Assembly: GCA_965227215.1 (NCBI GenBank)
Contig: OZ245729.1
Location: 2,852,001 to 2,916,000 of the forward strand
From: Gracilimonas sp965227215
GTDB taxonomy: Bacteria > Bacteroidota > Rhodothermia > Balneolales > Balneolaceae
Direction of reading: 5' to 3'
Length of the DNA stretch: 64,000 bases
Below the pieces are notes generated by a model. It was not told where the DNA came from and searched no databases. It was given only the letters and a program-made list of their open reading frames with translations. This document shows, one piece after another, positions 1 through 7,906 of the stretch; positions within the stretch are counted from its first letter, which is position 1, and every line of letters starts with the position of its first letter. The translations under genes and the position numbers were made by a program.

Positions 1-2
1 AT

Positions 3-869
3 TACTATTCTGAAGAAAGTAAAAACCTGTTAAACAAAAAGTTAAAAGAAATTTACAAGCATGGTAAAGTAAACCTGGAGTCAAACCCCATAGCAAAAGA
101 TGGCCAAAAACTATCCCGAAATGTAAATGCAGTTTTGTTTGAGCGAGAGGGTGAAACTTTTATAATCGGAACCGGCCAGGATATAAGTGATTTGAAGAAG
201 AGGGAACGAGAACTGAGGGCGAGTATACAAGAGAAGGAAGTTTTGCTTCAGGAAATTCATCATCGTGTTAAGAACAACCTTGCTGTTATTTCCGGTTTAC
301 TCGAGCTACAGGTTTACGAATATTCTGACCCAACCTATGTGAGGCTGATTCAGGAAAGCCAGATGCGTATCCAGACGATGGCTATGATTCATGAAAAATT
401 GTATCAGTCAGAAAGCCTGAGTAGAATCTTTATCCACGAGTATATTGATGATCTTATTGATCAAATAAGAAGCAGCATTACAATCGGAAATACTGAGATT
501 AGTGTAAGTACTGAAATCGAAGAAGTTGAGTTGAATATAAATCAGGCTATTCCATTTGCACTGGCTTTAAATGAGATTATTTCGAATTCACTTGAACATG
601 CCTTTAATGGGAAAGAGAAGGGAAAGGTTATGGTAAAACTGGAAGAGCGAGAGGGGGTTATTTACAGCACCATTAAAGATGATGGGATTGGGTTTTCTTC
701 AATGGATGATATGAGCTCATTAAATTCATTGGGTATGACCTTAATTAAATCCTTACTTCAACAAATTGGTGCTGAGTGGACATCAAGTGGTAAGGATGGA
801 GTCTCCTATCAGATAAAATTCAAGAAAGACATGGACAAAGGCTCAAGCAGTACGCTCGATATTGTTTGA
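3..869 (+). CDS. Sensor histidine kinase, HisKA_2/HATPase type (5' truncated)
   Basis: The reading frame is open from the first bases of the window, so the gene begins upstream and the N-terminus is missing. What remains starts in the tail of a PAS/PAC-type sensor domain (ends TGQDISDLKKRERELR). A HisKA_2 dimerisation/phosphoacceptor helix follows, with the H-box EIHHRVKNNLAVISGLLELQ. The C-terminal GHKL ATPase has N-box ALNEIISNSLEHAF, G1 box DDGIGF and G2 region SLGMTLIKSLLQQIGA. This H-box (HHRVKNNL) is typical of the HisKA_2/HWE-like class, whose partners are often stand-alone or atypical response regulators. The kinase should autophosphorylate on the second His and pass phosphate to an unseen partner. 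No transmembrane segment is visible in the present part. Family call is firm; the signal sensed is unknown. Confidence 0.9.
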   Translation, partial: YYSEESKNLLNKKLKEIYKHGKVNLESNPIAKDGQKLSRNVNAVLFEREGETFIIGTGQDISDLKKRERELRASIQEKEVLLQEIHHRVKNNLAVISGLLELQVYEYSDPTYVRLIQESQMRIQTMAMIHEKLYQSESLSRIFIHEYIDDLIDQIRSSITIGNTEISVSTEIEEVELNINQAIPFALALNEIISNSLEHAFNGKEKGKVMVKLEEREGVIYSTIKDDGIGFSSMDDMSSLNSLGMTLIKSLLQQIGAEWTSSGKDGVSYQIKFKKDMDKGSSSTLDIV

Positions 870-1007
870 GCTGATTAAGATTTATTTATAGGGCTTCAAG
901 AACAGGCCATTTTTATTGAATTCAAATTCGCCTTCCAAAGGCAACACTTTCTACTACATTAATTATTTTTGATTTAGCGATTTCATAATGGGTTTTCCGG
1001 GTTAAAA

Positions 1008-1074
1008 TGTGGATAACTATGTGGGAAAGTTGTGGGAAAATTGATGATTTTTTTGTTGACAATCGTGTGGGGTT
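1008..1074 (-). promoter_or_regulatory. Cluster of DnaA-box-like sites
   Basis: This lies in the 356-bp gap between the kinase and a convergent small gene. A perfect DnaA box on the minus strand (TGTGGATAA, 1008-1016) is followed by two near-boxes TGTGGGAAA at 1020-1028 and 1031-1039. A weaker TGTGGGGTT is at 1066-1074. The first three share orientation and are 12 and 11 bp apart, about one helical turn. The surrounding DNA is AT-rich. No replication gene is adjacent, so an origin is not claimed. Apart from these sites and a hairpin at 1132-1166, the gap shows no coding region. Confidence 0.4.
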
Positions 1075-1131
1075 TATGCTAATTAACTAGTGAACTAAAG
1101 TCATCAAAAGTACTACGGTATAATTGATGGA

Positions 1132-1166
1132 AAGGCCGAAATTAAAGTCCGCGGCCTTGTTTCTTT
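1132..1166 (+). terminator. Possible terminator hairpin
   Basis: Perfect 7-bp arms AAGGCCG (1132-1138) and CGGCCTT (1152-1158) enclose a 13-nt loop, followed by the moderately T-rich GTTTCTTT. It is about 260 bp past the kinase stop. It could end the kinase transcript or a short transcript starting inside the gap. Confidence 0.4.
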
Positions 1167-1225
1167 AAGATTTCAAACCGAAAGATTATGGAAAAGTGTT
1201 CCGGGCGATTTTTTTATGTGCAAGC

Positions 1226-1699
1226 TCATTCGGTAAATTCTTTTACAAATGCTCTGCTTCCGGTGATGTAAATATCTTTCCTGCCTTTTACCATTTCAGC
1301 CAAAAACTCAGCAGCTTCTTCATAATTGATGTAAAGATCACCAATGGTAATATTATTGAAGTAATTATCACCATAGATTTCCACGCCTGCACTTCTTACA
1401 ACAATTTTTTGAATATCATTGAAAGTGAGTTTTTTTGAGATAATACCATTTTGAAAAATCCCTTCACGATTAAATACAATATTAAAACGGTGATAGGTAG
1501 GTAGCTGGATTGCAATTATAACTATGGCCAGTGTGCAAACAGCAGATAGGATGACTTTAAACACAAAGGGTTCATTGGTGCCTACCACAAAAAGCTGTAC
1601 CAATACATATCCGCAAATAAACATAGATAGCGGCCCTAATGTGTACAAGGAGAGAAGTAACCATTTTCTTGGCCTTACTATTACCTCTTTCTTCATCAT
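1226..1699 (-). CDS. Small membrane protein with two TM helices and a PH-like soluble domain
   Basis: 157 residues. After a basic start (KKEVIVRPRKW) come two hydrophobic helices at about residues 13-36 and 44-64, followed by an all-beta-looking soluble C-terminal part of about 90 residues. This 'two helices plus strand-rich tail' architecture resembles bacterial PH-like membrane proteins, but no signature motif is visible and the family is not recognised with confidence. It is convergent with the kinase. It has no operon partner and is separated from the cupredoxin cluster by 264 bp. Function unknown. Confidence 0.6.
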   Translation of the reverse strand: MMKKEVIVRPRKWLLLSLYTLGPLSMFICGYVLVQLFVVGTNEPFVFKVILSAVCTLAIVIIAIQLPTYHRFNIVFNREGIFQNGIISKKLTFNDIQKIVVRSAGVEIYGDNYFNNITIGDLYINYEEAAEFLAEMVKGRKDIYITGSRAFVKEFTE

Positions 1700-1833
1700 T
1701 GCTGTCCCATTTTGAAAAACCCATGTATTTATTCGATAAATATATAATAAATATATTTTTAAAAGACCATCAAAAATTTTTATAACCGGAAAGAGAGAGG
1801 CTTATTGGAGTTTATTGTAAAGCCACCAATTCA

Positions 1834-1849
1834 GAAACACTAGTGTTTC
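1834..1849. promoter_or_regulatory. Perfect 16-bp palindrome, candidate operator
   Basis: GAAACACTAGTGTTTC reads the same on both strands. It lies 115 bp before the start of the cupredoxin/cyclase/barrel cluster, in a 264-bp gap otherwise without genes. A TATAAC hexamer at 1914-1919 could be the -10 element of the downstream promoter, though no good -35 is evident. The symmetric sequence suggests a dimeric repressor or activator site. It does not match the CRP consensus TGTGA-N6-TCACA. Confidence 0.4.
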
Positions 1850-1963
1850 GTCATTCTAAGTAAAATATCAAGGCTATTACAACAGTAGGTTATTTTTTAG
1901 TAGATTGGTCGGATATAACATGGTGTACCGTTTAAAATCAACTCTAACAAAACACCAACTGTG

Positions 1964-2653
1964 ATGAAGGGTGCCTTTGGATTGCTATTTGCTACTCTTG
2001 TGTTTTTTTTGATTATTCAGCCCGAATCAACCATGGCCCGCCAAAGTGAGGCCACAGGAAAGGTTGAAGGCGTTGTGATGTTGGCAGCTAAGGAAAACCC
2101 GGTAAGAGTTGGAGGAAGATATGGTCGCTCCTCACGTACTTCAGGTTCAACAACTTCCTCAATAGATTCGGTACTCATTTGGTTGGAAAGTTCAGATACA
2201 CCTTCCGGTAGCACACAAACCGAGCCGGTTATACTTGACCAAAAAGGCTTATCGTTTCAACCTTCGGTGTTACCTGTGCGGCTTAACGGAACGGTTCGAA
2301 TTCACAACTCTGATCCGGTGTATCACAATGTTTTTAGCCTTTCACCCAAGAACAGGTTTGATGCGGGACGAAGACCCAAAGGTGAATATCTCGACGTTAC
2401 CTTCGATACTCCGGGCGCTGTAGACGTTTTTTGTGATATTCACTCTAATATGCGTGCTACCATTTATGTGATGCCGCCTCGTGTGGTTACCTGGGCCAAA
2501 GTTCAAAGTGGAGATTCGTTTTCAATGGAGGGCATAGAGTCCGGTAGTTATCGGTTAAAAATATATGCCCTGGGATACCAGGAGCGAGCTATACAGGTAG
2601 AGGTTGAACCCGGTGAACCTGCTGATGTGGGAACGTTAACGCTTAGTAATTAA
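1964..2653 (+). CDS. Periplasmic cupredoxin-fold protein
   Basis: 229 residues with an N-terminal hydrophobic signal segment (about residues 3-24). A plastocyanin-like core of about 100 residues contains the expected type 1 copper ligands: His in VYHNVFSL, then Cys, His and Met in FCDIHSNM. A C-terminal strand-rich domain (about 170-229) resembles a carboxypeptidase-regulatory-like fold. Related proteins are often annotated 'methylamine utilization protein'. It probably binds copper and carries electrons or senses redox state in the periplasm. A GTG lies directly before the chosen ATG and could be the true start. The stop is 3 nt before the cyclase start, so the two are very likely co-transcribed and translationally coupled. 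Confidence 0.8.
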   Translation: MKGAFGLLFATLVFFLIIQPESTMARQSEATGKVEGVVMLAAKENPVRVGGRYGRSSRTSGSTTSSIDSVLIWLESSDTPSGSTQTEPVILDQKGLSFQPSVLPVRLNGTVRIHNSDPVYHNVFSLSPKNRFDAGRRPKGEYLDVTFDTPGAVDVFCDIHSNMRATIYVMPPRVVTWAKVQSGDSFSMEGIESGSYRLKIYALGYQERAIQVEVEPGEPADVGTLTLSN

Positions 2654-2656
2654 ACT

Positions 2657-4444
2657 ATGATTGGAAACCAATTTTTCAGTTTGAGATGGAAGCTGCTGGC
2701 CGGTTTTGTTGGGTTGGTACTTACTACTGTTTTGATTTTACTGTTCAGCTCCGGCCAGATTTTAGAGTCACGAATTCGCCAGGATATTGATGCTAATTTC
2801 AGTGAGGCCGGAAGAATATTTGAGCGCATTCAGGATGTCAGGTTTCGCCAATTACGGCAAACGGCTATCTTATTGGCGGATATCCCAAGTTTAAAAGCGG
2901 CTATTTCTACCGGTGATACTGCCACCGTAAATTATGTGCTTCGGGAAGACCTGTTGTATCTCCTCGACTTTGACCCCATCATACCGGATTCGCTCGTCCC
3001 CAGTGAGTTCTATATGAACCCGGATTCTGCCGGTTTATTAATAATCTGCGATTCGGAAGGTAAACCTCTGGGGCAAATGTCATCAGCACCGCTTCCGAGA
3101 TATTCTATCGCTGACAGGGCGGGCATCAGTACGGCCTTACAGGGAGAAATGCCCTCACAAAGTTATATCTGGAAAGAAGGGCAGAGATACTTCAATGTTA
3201 TCACTATTCCGGTTTGGTCCGGGAATCAACTTGAGGGTACACTTTCGTATGGCTTCCCCATAAGGCAGCTGGAAACTGAGCAACTTTCCAGAGATATGGG
3301 GATGGAGGTACTCTATTATGTAGATAACCAGCTTTTGGCCGGTTCATTCGAAGAAATTTCATCCTCCAATAAAAACACGCTCTCCAAAAACATACATGCA
3401 GCAACGTTTGACGTACTGAAAAAAGGTGAGGCTGCGTCTACCGAAGTAGCTTTAGATGAAGAAAACTGGCTTGTTTATGTGGCCCCGATGTTCGAAACAA
3501 CCGCCAGTATAAAAGGGATTGATGGATATTATGCGGTGGCAAAATCATTAACTCAGGAACTTATTCCACTGCAAAACCTGCAATTGCTGATATTTGGTAT
3601 CGGAATATTTGCTGTTGCCGGCGCTATCGTTATCAGCATTTGGATTACCGGACGAATTACAAAACCGATCGACCTTTTATTGGATGGTGTGCAGCGCGTA
3701 GAAAATGAGGACTTCGGGGAAGAAGTGCCCATAACAAGCCGGGATGAAATAGGGGAGCTGACCCGGGCATTTAATGAGCTGGTAGAAGGCTTAAGGGAGC
3801 GATTGCTGATGCTCAAATTTGTTTCTGAGGCAACTTTAGATGCCATCAAAAAGAATATTTCACGCATAGAACCCGGTGGGGAAAGAAGGGATGTTACGGT
3901 TCTATTTTCCGATATTCGTGGCTTTACTGCCTGGAGTGAAAATCACACTCCGGAAGAGGTTATTGATATGCTGAATAATTTGCTGAGCTATCAGGCCGAT
4001 GTGGTACATAAATATGGAGGCGATGTCGATAAGTTTGTAGGAGATGAACTGGTAGCGGTATTTCAGGGAGAAGACAAGGAACAGCAGGCCGTTAATGCAG
4101 CGGTTCAAATTCAACAAAAGTTGAAGTCTCTGTTGCGAAAAGAGCAGGAGAATCTGGCGGTTGGTATTGGAATTAACAGCGGCGAAGTGGTGATGGGGGC
4201 AATGGGAAGTGAAAACAGAATGGACTTCACGGTGTTGGGCAGCACGGTTAATTTGGGAGCTCGCTTATGTTCGGCCGCAAAAGAACATCAGGTTTTGATT
4301 TCAGAATCTGTTTTTCTGAATCTGGAACGCAAGGTGCCTGTAAATGAACTTGAAACTATAAAAGTGAAGGGCATAGAAAAGCCGGTGCAAATCTATGAAA
4401 TAGACTGGCAAACTGAACAACTTATGTCAATTTCGAAGAATTAG
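2657..4444 (+). CDS. Membrane-bound class III adenylate cyclase with periplasmic sensor and HAMP
   Basis: 595 residues. A first TM helix (about 12-33) and a second (about 308-332) bracket a periplasmic sensor of about 270 residues, probably CACHE-like. A HAMP linker follows (RITKPIDLLLDGVQRVENED onward), then the cyclase catalytic domain (about 412-580). Visible catalytic residues are the metal-binding Asp in LFSDIRGF and the Asp in GDELVAVF. The Lys of VDKFVGDE and the Thr of MDFTVLG select adenine, and the transition-state Asn/Arg lie in VNLGARL. The Lys/Thr pair argues for ATP rather than GTP and for the class IIIb subgroup. It lies between a periplasmic cupredoxin and an outer-membrane barrel, suggesting that an envelope or redox cue is converted into cAMP. 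That coupling is inference. Confidence 0.92.
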   Translation: MIGNQFFSLRWKLLAGFVGLVLTTVLILLFSSGQILESRIRQDIDANFSEAGRIFERIQDVRFRQLRQTAILLADIPSLKAAISTGDTATVNYVLREDLLYLLDFDPIIPDSLVPSEFYMNPDSAGLLIICDSEGKPLGQMSSAPLPRYSIADRAGISTALQGEMPSQSYIWKEGQRYFNVITIPVWSGNQLEGTLSYGFPIRQLETEQLSRDMGMEVLYYVDNQLLAGSFEEISSSNKNTLSKNIHAATFDVLKKGEAASTEVALDEENWLVYVAPMFETTASIKGIDGYYAVAKSLTQELIPLQNLQLLIFGIGIFAVAGAIVISIWITGRITKPIDLLLDGVQRVENEDFGEEVPITSRDEIGELTRAFNELVEGLRERLLMLKFVSEATLDAIKKNISRIEPGGERRDVTVLFSDIRGFTAWSENHTPEEVIDMLNNLLSYQADVVHKYGGDVDKFVGDELVAVFQGEDKEQQAVNAAVQIQQKLKSLLRKEQENLAVGIGINSGEVVMGAMGSENRMDFTVLGSTVNLGARLCSAAKEHQVLISESVFLNLERKVPVNELETIKVKGIEKPVQIYEIDWQTEQLMSISKN

Positions 4445-4455
4445 GGAGGTAAGTC

Positions 4456-5652
4456 ATGAATGCCAAAACATGTAGTGCGGTTATTATTGTTTCAGTGCTC
4501 AGTTTTTATGCTGCAACGGCTGTGGGACAGGTTCATATCGGTGGTCTGGCAGATTTCGAAATTCGGAAAGGGGGAAGTGATTCATCTCCTTATGTGAATC
4601 AAACACCAGATGAAAATTGGTCGGTATATACTCCGTACCTTCGACTTTTTTTAGGAGGTGATATCTCTGACAAATGGTTTGTATCGGCTGCATTACAGGC
4701 AGATTATTACGATGGAAAGCACCTCAGTCCGGTTTTCTTTTCAGTGATGAATATCAATTACCTTCCAATTTCAAATTCCGATTTTACCATCACAGCAGGA
4801 CGGTTTGTGACACCTTACGGGGCTTATTCTAACCGGGTTCTATCTTCCGATAATCCCTTTGTGCATCTTCCTCTGTCACATGCTTCCGGTCTTCCCATAA
4901 GCAAGATTCGAGGCACGCTCTATTCCCAGGTAGATTATGGGGATGACATCACCGGGCTAACGATGGTTTACCAGCGGATGTACACACAGGGAATTATGTT
5001 TAGAAACCGACTGGGTGATTCCGGCTGGCTTAGGTACAACCTGGCAGCTACATTGGCGGCAGCTTCCAGCCATTTTGAATATGGTGAACACGCGGTCCCA
5101 GCTTTCACCGGAAGAATTGTATTACAACCCGTTATTTGGGGAAGCCTTGGATTTTCACTAAGCCACGGTTCCTATTTGAAACGAGATGATATAAACATGT
5201 CACTTTCAGATAGTGAGCTTGCCGGGTATAAACAAACGCTCTTCGGCTCAGATGTTGAGCTTTCCTATCACTACTTTACTTTTTTGGCATCCTACAACTG
5301 GAGCAAATGGGAGGCACCGTATATGGATTCTGTAGGCACATCGCTCTCTCGGGTTTGGGATGATGAAGTTCAGGTACATCACCTAAGTTCTGAGCTTGTG
5401 ATGGATTTTCCATTTCTTCCCGGAGCTCATGCAGGTATAAGGGTAGAGCGGTTAACTTCCGGAGATCTGAAAAACAGTCAGTCTACTTATAACTACGAAC
5501 AATGGACTTATGATCGCGACCGCATTGAGTTTACGACAGGGTTTAAGCTCGAGCGCAACATAATTCTGAAAGCTTCCTATCTGTATTCGACAAACAGCGG
5601 AACCGAATTAGATGACAATGTATTCACCCTTCAACTGAGTGCAGGGTTTTAG
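4456..5652 (+). CDS. Outer-membrane beta-barrel protein (porin-like)
   Basis: 398 residues starting with a Sec signal (about 1-24, ending ATAVGQ). The body has alternating amphipathic strands rich in Tyr, Gly and Ser and ends in an aromatic residue (LQLSAGF), as outer-membrane barrels do. The order of strands and the phrase TITAGRFVTPYGAYSNR resemble phosphate-selective or DcaP-like porins, but I cannot assign a substrate. It begins 11 nt after the cyclase stop, behind an AGGGAGGTAA ribosome site. It completes the cupredoxin-cyclase-barrel cluster and may supply or expose the ligand sensed by its neighbours. Confidence 0.75.
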   Translation: MNAKTCSAVIIVSVLSFYAATAVGQVHIGGLADFEIRKGGSDSSPYVNQTPDENWSVYTPYLRLFLGGDISDKWFVSAALQADYYDGKHLSPVFFSVMNINYLPISNSDFTITAGRFVTPYGAYSNRVLSSDNPFVHLPLSHASGLPISKIRGTLYSQVDYGDDITGLTMVYQRMYTQGIMFRNRLGDSGWLRYNLAATLAAASSHFEYGEHAVPAFTGRIVLQPVIWGSLGFSLSHGSYLKRDDINMSLSDSELAGYKQTLFGSDVELSYHYFTFLASYNWSKWEAPYMDSVGTSLSRVWDDEVQVHHLSSELVMDFPFLPGAHAGIRVERLTSGDLKNSQSTYNYEQWTYDRDRIEFTTGFKLERNIILKASYLYSTNSGTELDDNVFTLQLSAGF

Positions 5653-5664
5653 AATGGGTACCTG

Positions 5665-7335
5665 TTATTTACTGAAAAGCGGAGGATGTTTGGTGTGATG
5701 ATCCGTCGCATCCTGATAGGCTTTGGCAACGGAAAGAACGGTAGCCTCATCAAAAAGATCTCCTACAAAGGTGATGCTTGTAGGACGCATATCTTCAGTA
5801 AACCCATTAGGTAAAACTACACTTGGATGGCCGGTTAAATTCGTGATCAGTAAATTTCCCCCTCCAAAAGCCGGAGAAATGTACGCATCTACCTGTTGCA
5901 TAACGGAATCCATTTTCTGAATCAGCTCATATCGTGCACGGTTGGCATTAATGTATTCCGTAGCCGGGATAAAATGAGCAGCTCGGAAAGTATTCGGCCA
6001 GGCATTGGATTCTTGCCACTTCATGGAATCATCCTGATCCGTTAACGTAAGTTGATCAAATGCCGCAGCACCTTCTGCTGTCAGGATGATACGCAAAGGG
6101 CCGGTTTCAAATTCCGGCAGTTCAATTGGAATGAGTTCGACCCCACGATCTTTGAAGGTTTCCAACACCAGGCTGTCTCGTTCTTTATTCCAGTAATCCC
6201 GTTCAAAAGCAGATTTTAGATAACCGATTTTTAACGCTGTGATATCTAAATCGGCATTGTAGTTAAAAGGAAGGTCTATGATGGTTTGGTCGGTTCCATC
6301 GGGTCCGTAGATTGCGTTGAACACAAGGGCCGCATCTTCAACACTTCGTGTTATAGGCCCGATTTTATCCATGCTCCAGCTCAATGCCATAGCTCCTGTT
6401 CGGCTTACCCGACCATAAGTTGGTCTCAAACCCGTTGTACCGTTCCGAGTAGAGGGAGAGACAATAGATCCCAACGTTTCGGTACCAATGGCAAATGGGA
6501 AAAGTCCGGCTGCAGTGCCAGAGGCGGAACCGGCAGACGAACCGCTGGAGCCCTGCTCCAAATCCCACGGGTTGTTGGTTCGTCCGCCAAACCAAATATC
6601 GCCATAAGCAAGAGCGCCCAGTGTAGTTTTAGCAATAAGTACGGCTCCGGCGCCGTCTAATTTTTTAATTACGGTTGCAGTTTCATCAATCACCTGGTCT
6701 TTAAACGGCATAGCCCCCCAGGTGGTTTTATACCCCTCAACGGCCAGCAAATCTTTAGCTCCATAAGGGATTCCGTGCAAAGGTCCACGGTAAATTCCTT
6801 GTTCCAATTCTACATCCATTTGTTGGGCCTGCTGCAGAGCTCTTTCTCGGGTTACGGTTACAATCGCCTCCAGTTTGTCATCATGTTGTTCAATACGGTT
6901 CAGGAAAAATTCAGTCAGTTCAACCGAAGATATTTTTCGGTTCTTAATCAAAGAAGCCAGCTCTCCGATCGTATAAAATGCCAGCTCATCACGGTTTTCC
7001 GGAAGTGCTACGTTCTCAGGCAAATCCCAGGTTTGTGATTGTTGTTGAAAATCGAAAGTCTTGCCTACCGGAATAGGGTTAAACTGAAGAGAAGGAGGAA
7101 CTGAGTTATTTAATTTAAAATCACGAATGGCCTGAAGATCATCACGGGTGTCATCCAGCGATTCAATCATCGAGTCTCTTTCAGTTTGGGTAAACTCAAG
7201 ACCGATAACAGACGCTGCATCCTGAATCATCGCAGAGGTGATGGGAGCATTTTCTGGTTGAATGAATGTGAATGCGAGTAAAAAACCAACAACAATGCCA
7301 CCGGAAAAGAGCATTATTTTATTCGTTTTTTTCAT
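5665..7335 (-). CDS. Amidase-signature family hydrolase with N-terminal membrane anchor
   Basis: 556 residues from the ATG at 7335, which has an AAGGAC ribosome site. A TTG-initiated extension to 7401 is possible but unlikely. An N-terminal hydrophobic stretch (about 8-25) is a signal anchor or signal peptide. After a helical spacer the amidase-signature domain begins near residue 125. The catalytic triad is visible: Lys in IPYGAKDLLAVEG, and the cis-Ser and Ser nucleophile in the QGSSGSSAGSASG and GTETLGSI segments. Family members hydrolyse amide bonds. GatA-type function is unlikely, because export is predicted and no gatB/gatC lies nearby. The gene converges with the barrel gene (12 bp between stops). 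Substrate unknown. Confidence 0.88.
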   Translation of the reverse strand: MKKTNKIMLFSGGIVVGFLLAFTFIQPENAPITSAMIQDAASVIGLEFTQTERDSMIESLDDTRDDLQAIRDFKLNNSVPPSLQFNPIPVGKTFDFQQQSQTWDLPENVALPENRDELAFYTIGELASLIKNRKISSVELTEFFLNRIEQHDDKLEAIVTVTRERALQQAQQMDVELEQGIYRGPLHGIPYGAKDLLAVEGYKTTWGAMPFKDQVIDETATVIKKLDGAGAVLIAKTTLGALAYGDIWFGGRTNNPWDLEQGSSGSSAGSASGTAAGLFPFAIGTETLGSIVSPSTRNGTTGLRPTYGRVSRTGAMALSWSMDKIGPITRSVEDAALVFNAIYGPDGTDQTIIDLPFNYNADLDITALKIGYLKSAFERDYWNKERDSLVLETFKDRGVELIPIELPEFETGPLRIILTAEGAAAFDQLTLTDQDDSMKWQESNAWPNTFRAAHFIPATEYINANRARYELIQKMDSVMQQVDAYISPAFGGGNLLITNLTGHPSVVLPNGFTEDMRPTSITFVGDLFDEATVLSVAKAYQDATDHHTKHPPLFSK

Positions 7336-7498
7336 GATGTCCTTCTTTTCTGAGTAAAATTTTAGCCAACAACTACAGGAAGGGATTATGAACAGAAACA
7401 AAGACTAAGTCAATGTCAGATAAAGAATTGTACATTTTTTACAAGACCGGTTTCAGGCTGATATCATGCTGCATCAGAGCGACTTACAGAAATCGGCA

Positions 7499-7529
7499 TT
7501 TGATTTAACTAAAAATGTATTTAGTTTAG
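7499..7529 (+). promoter_or_regulatory. Bacteroidota-type promoter for the riboswitch/btuB transcript
   Basis: TTTG at 7499-7502, a 19-nt spacer, and TAGTTTAG at 7522-7529 match the TTTG-N19-TAnnTTTG pattern known for Bacteroidota with one deviation. A transcript starting about 7 nt further on would begin just before the first riboswitch stem at 7541, which supports the call. Confidence 0.5.
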
Positions 7530-7540
7530 AAACGAATTAA

Positions 7541-7729
7541 TGATGGTCTCGGGTAGATGTGTGTCATCACCCAGAGTTAAAAGGGAATCTCGTGAGAAAC
7601 GAGAGCTGTTCCCGCAACTGTAATCCGAATTCGCCAGCCGGCGGATGAAGTGCAGCCTCACCTTTGCCACTGTTTCTTAAATGAGACGGGAAGGCGCTGC
7701 AATCGGAGAAGCCAGGAGACCTGCCATCA
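7541..7729 (+). promoter_or_regulatory. Cobalamin (B12) riboswitch
   Basis: The closing stem TGATGG (7541-7546) pairs exactly with CCATCA (7724-7729). Inside are the conserved aptamer landmarks in order: AAAAGGGAA, CCCGCAACTGTAA, GCCACTG and the B12 box GCCAGGAGACCTGCC (7711-7725). An imperfect stem-loop with TGCAC/GTGCA arms follows at about 7739-7768 and may be the expression platform. The BtuB-like receptor starts about 180 nt downstream. Such riboswitches shut off uptake genes when adenosyl- or other cobalamins are plentiful. No clear intrinsic terminator is seen, so control may be translational. The rest of the 571-bp gap from 7336 to 7906 appears non-coding. Confidence 0.95.
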
Positions 7730-7906
7730 TTTAACCGATGCACCTCTTTCGGGTAAAAGGATGTGCAGCTGAACAATCATGCTTTTAGCTCTGAATTTTA
7801 TTTTGTTTCCCACTCACTGATTATCAGTTCCAGGGATTCCTATATATTAATCAGAAGAAAGTTTTTTACCCGCCCAAAGTAATTCAAAATCATAAATACA
7901 AGATAC

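Noticed and set aside
870..1225. Chromosomal origin at the DnaA-box cluster
   Set aside because: No dnaA, dnaN, gidA/mnmG, rpmH or parAB genes are near, only one box is perfect, and convergent genes flank it. The cluster is reported, but not as an origin.
7336..7401. TTG-initiated N-terminal extension of the amidase
   Set aside because: The ATG at 7335 has a ribosome site and begins a clean membrane anchor; the extension is Cys/Phe-rich and not signal-like.
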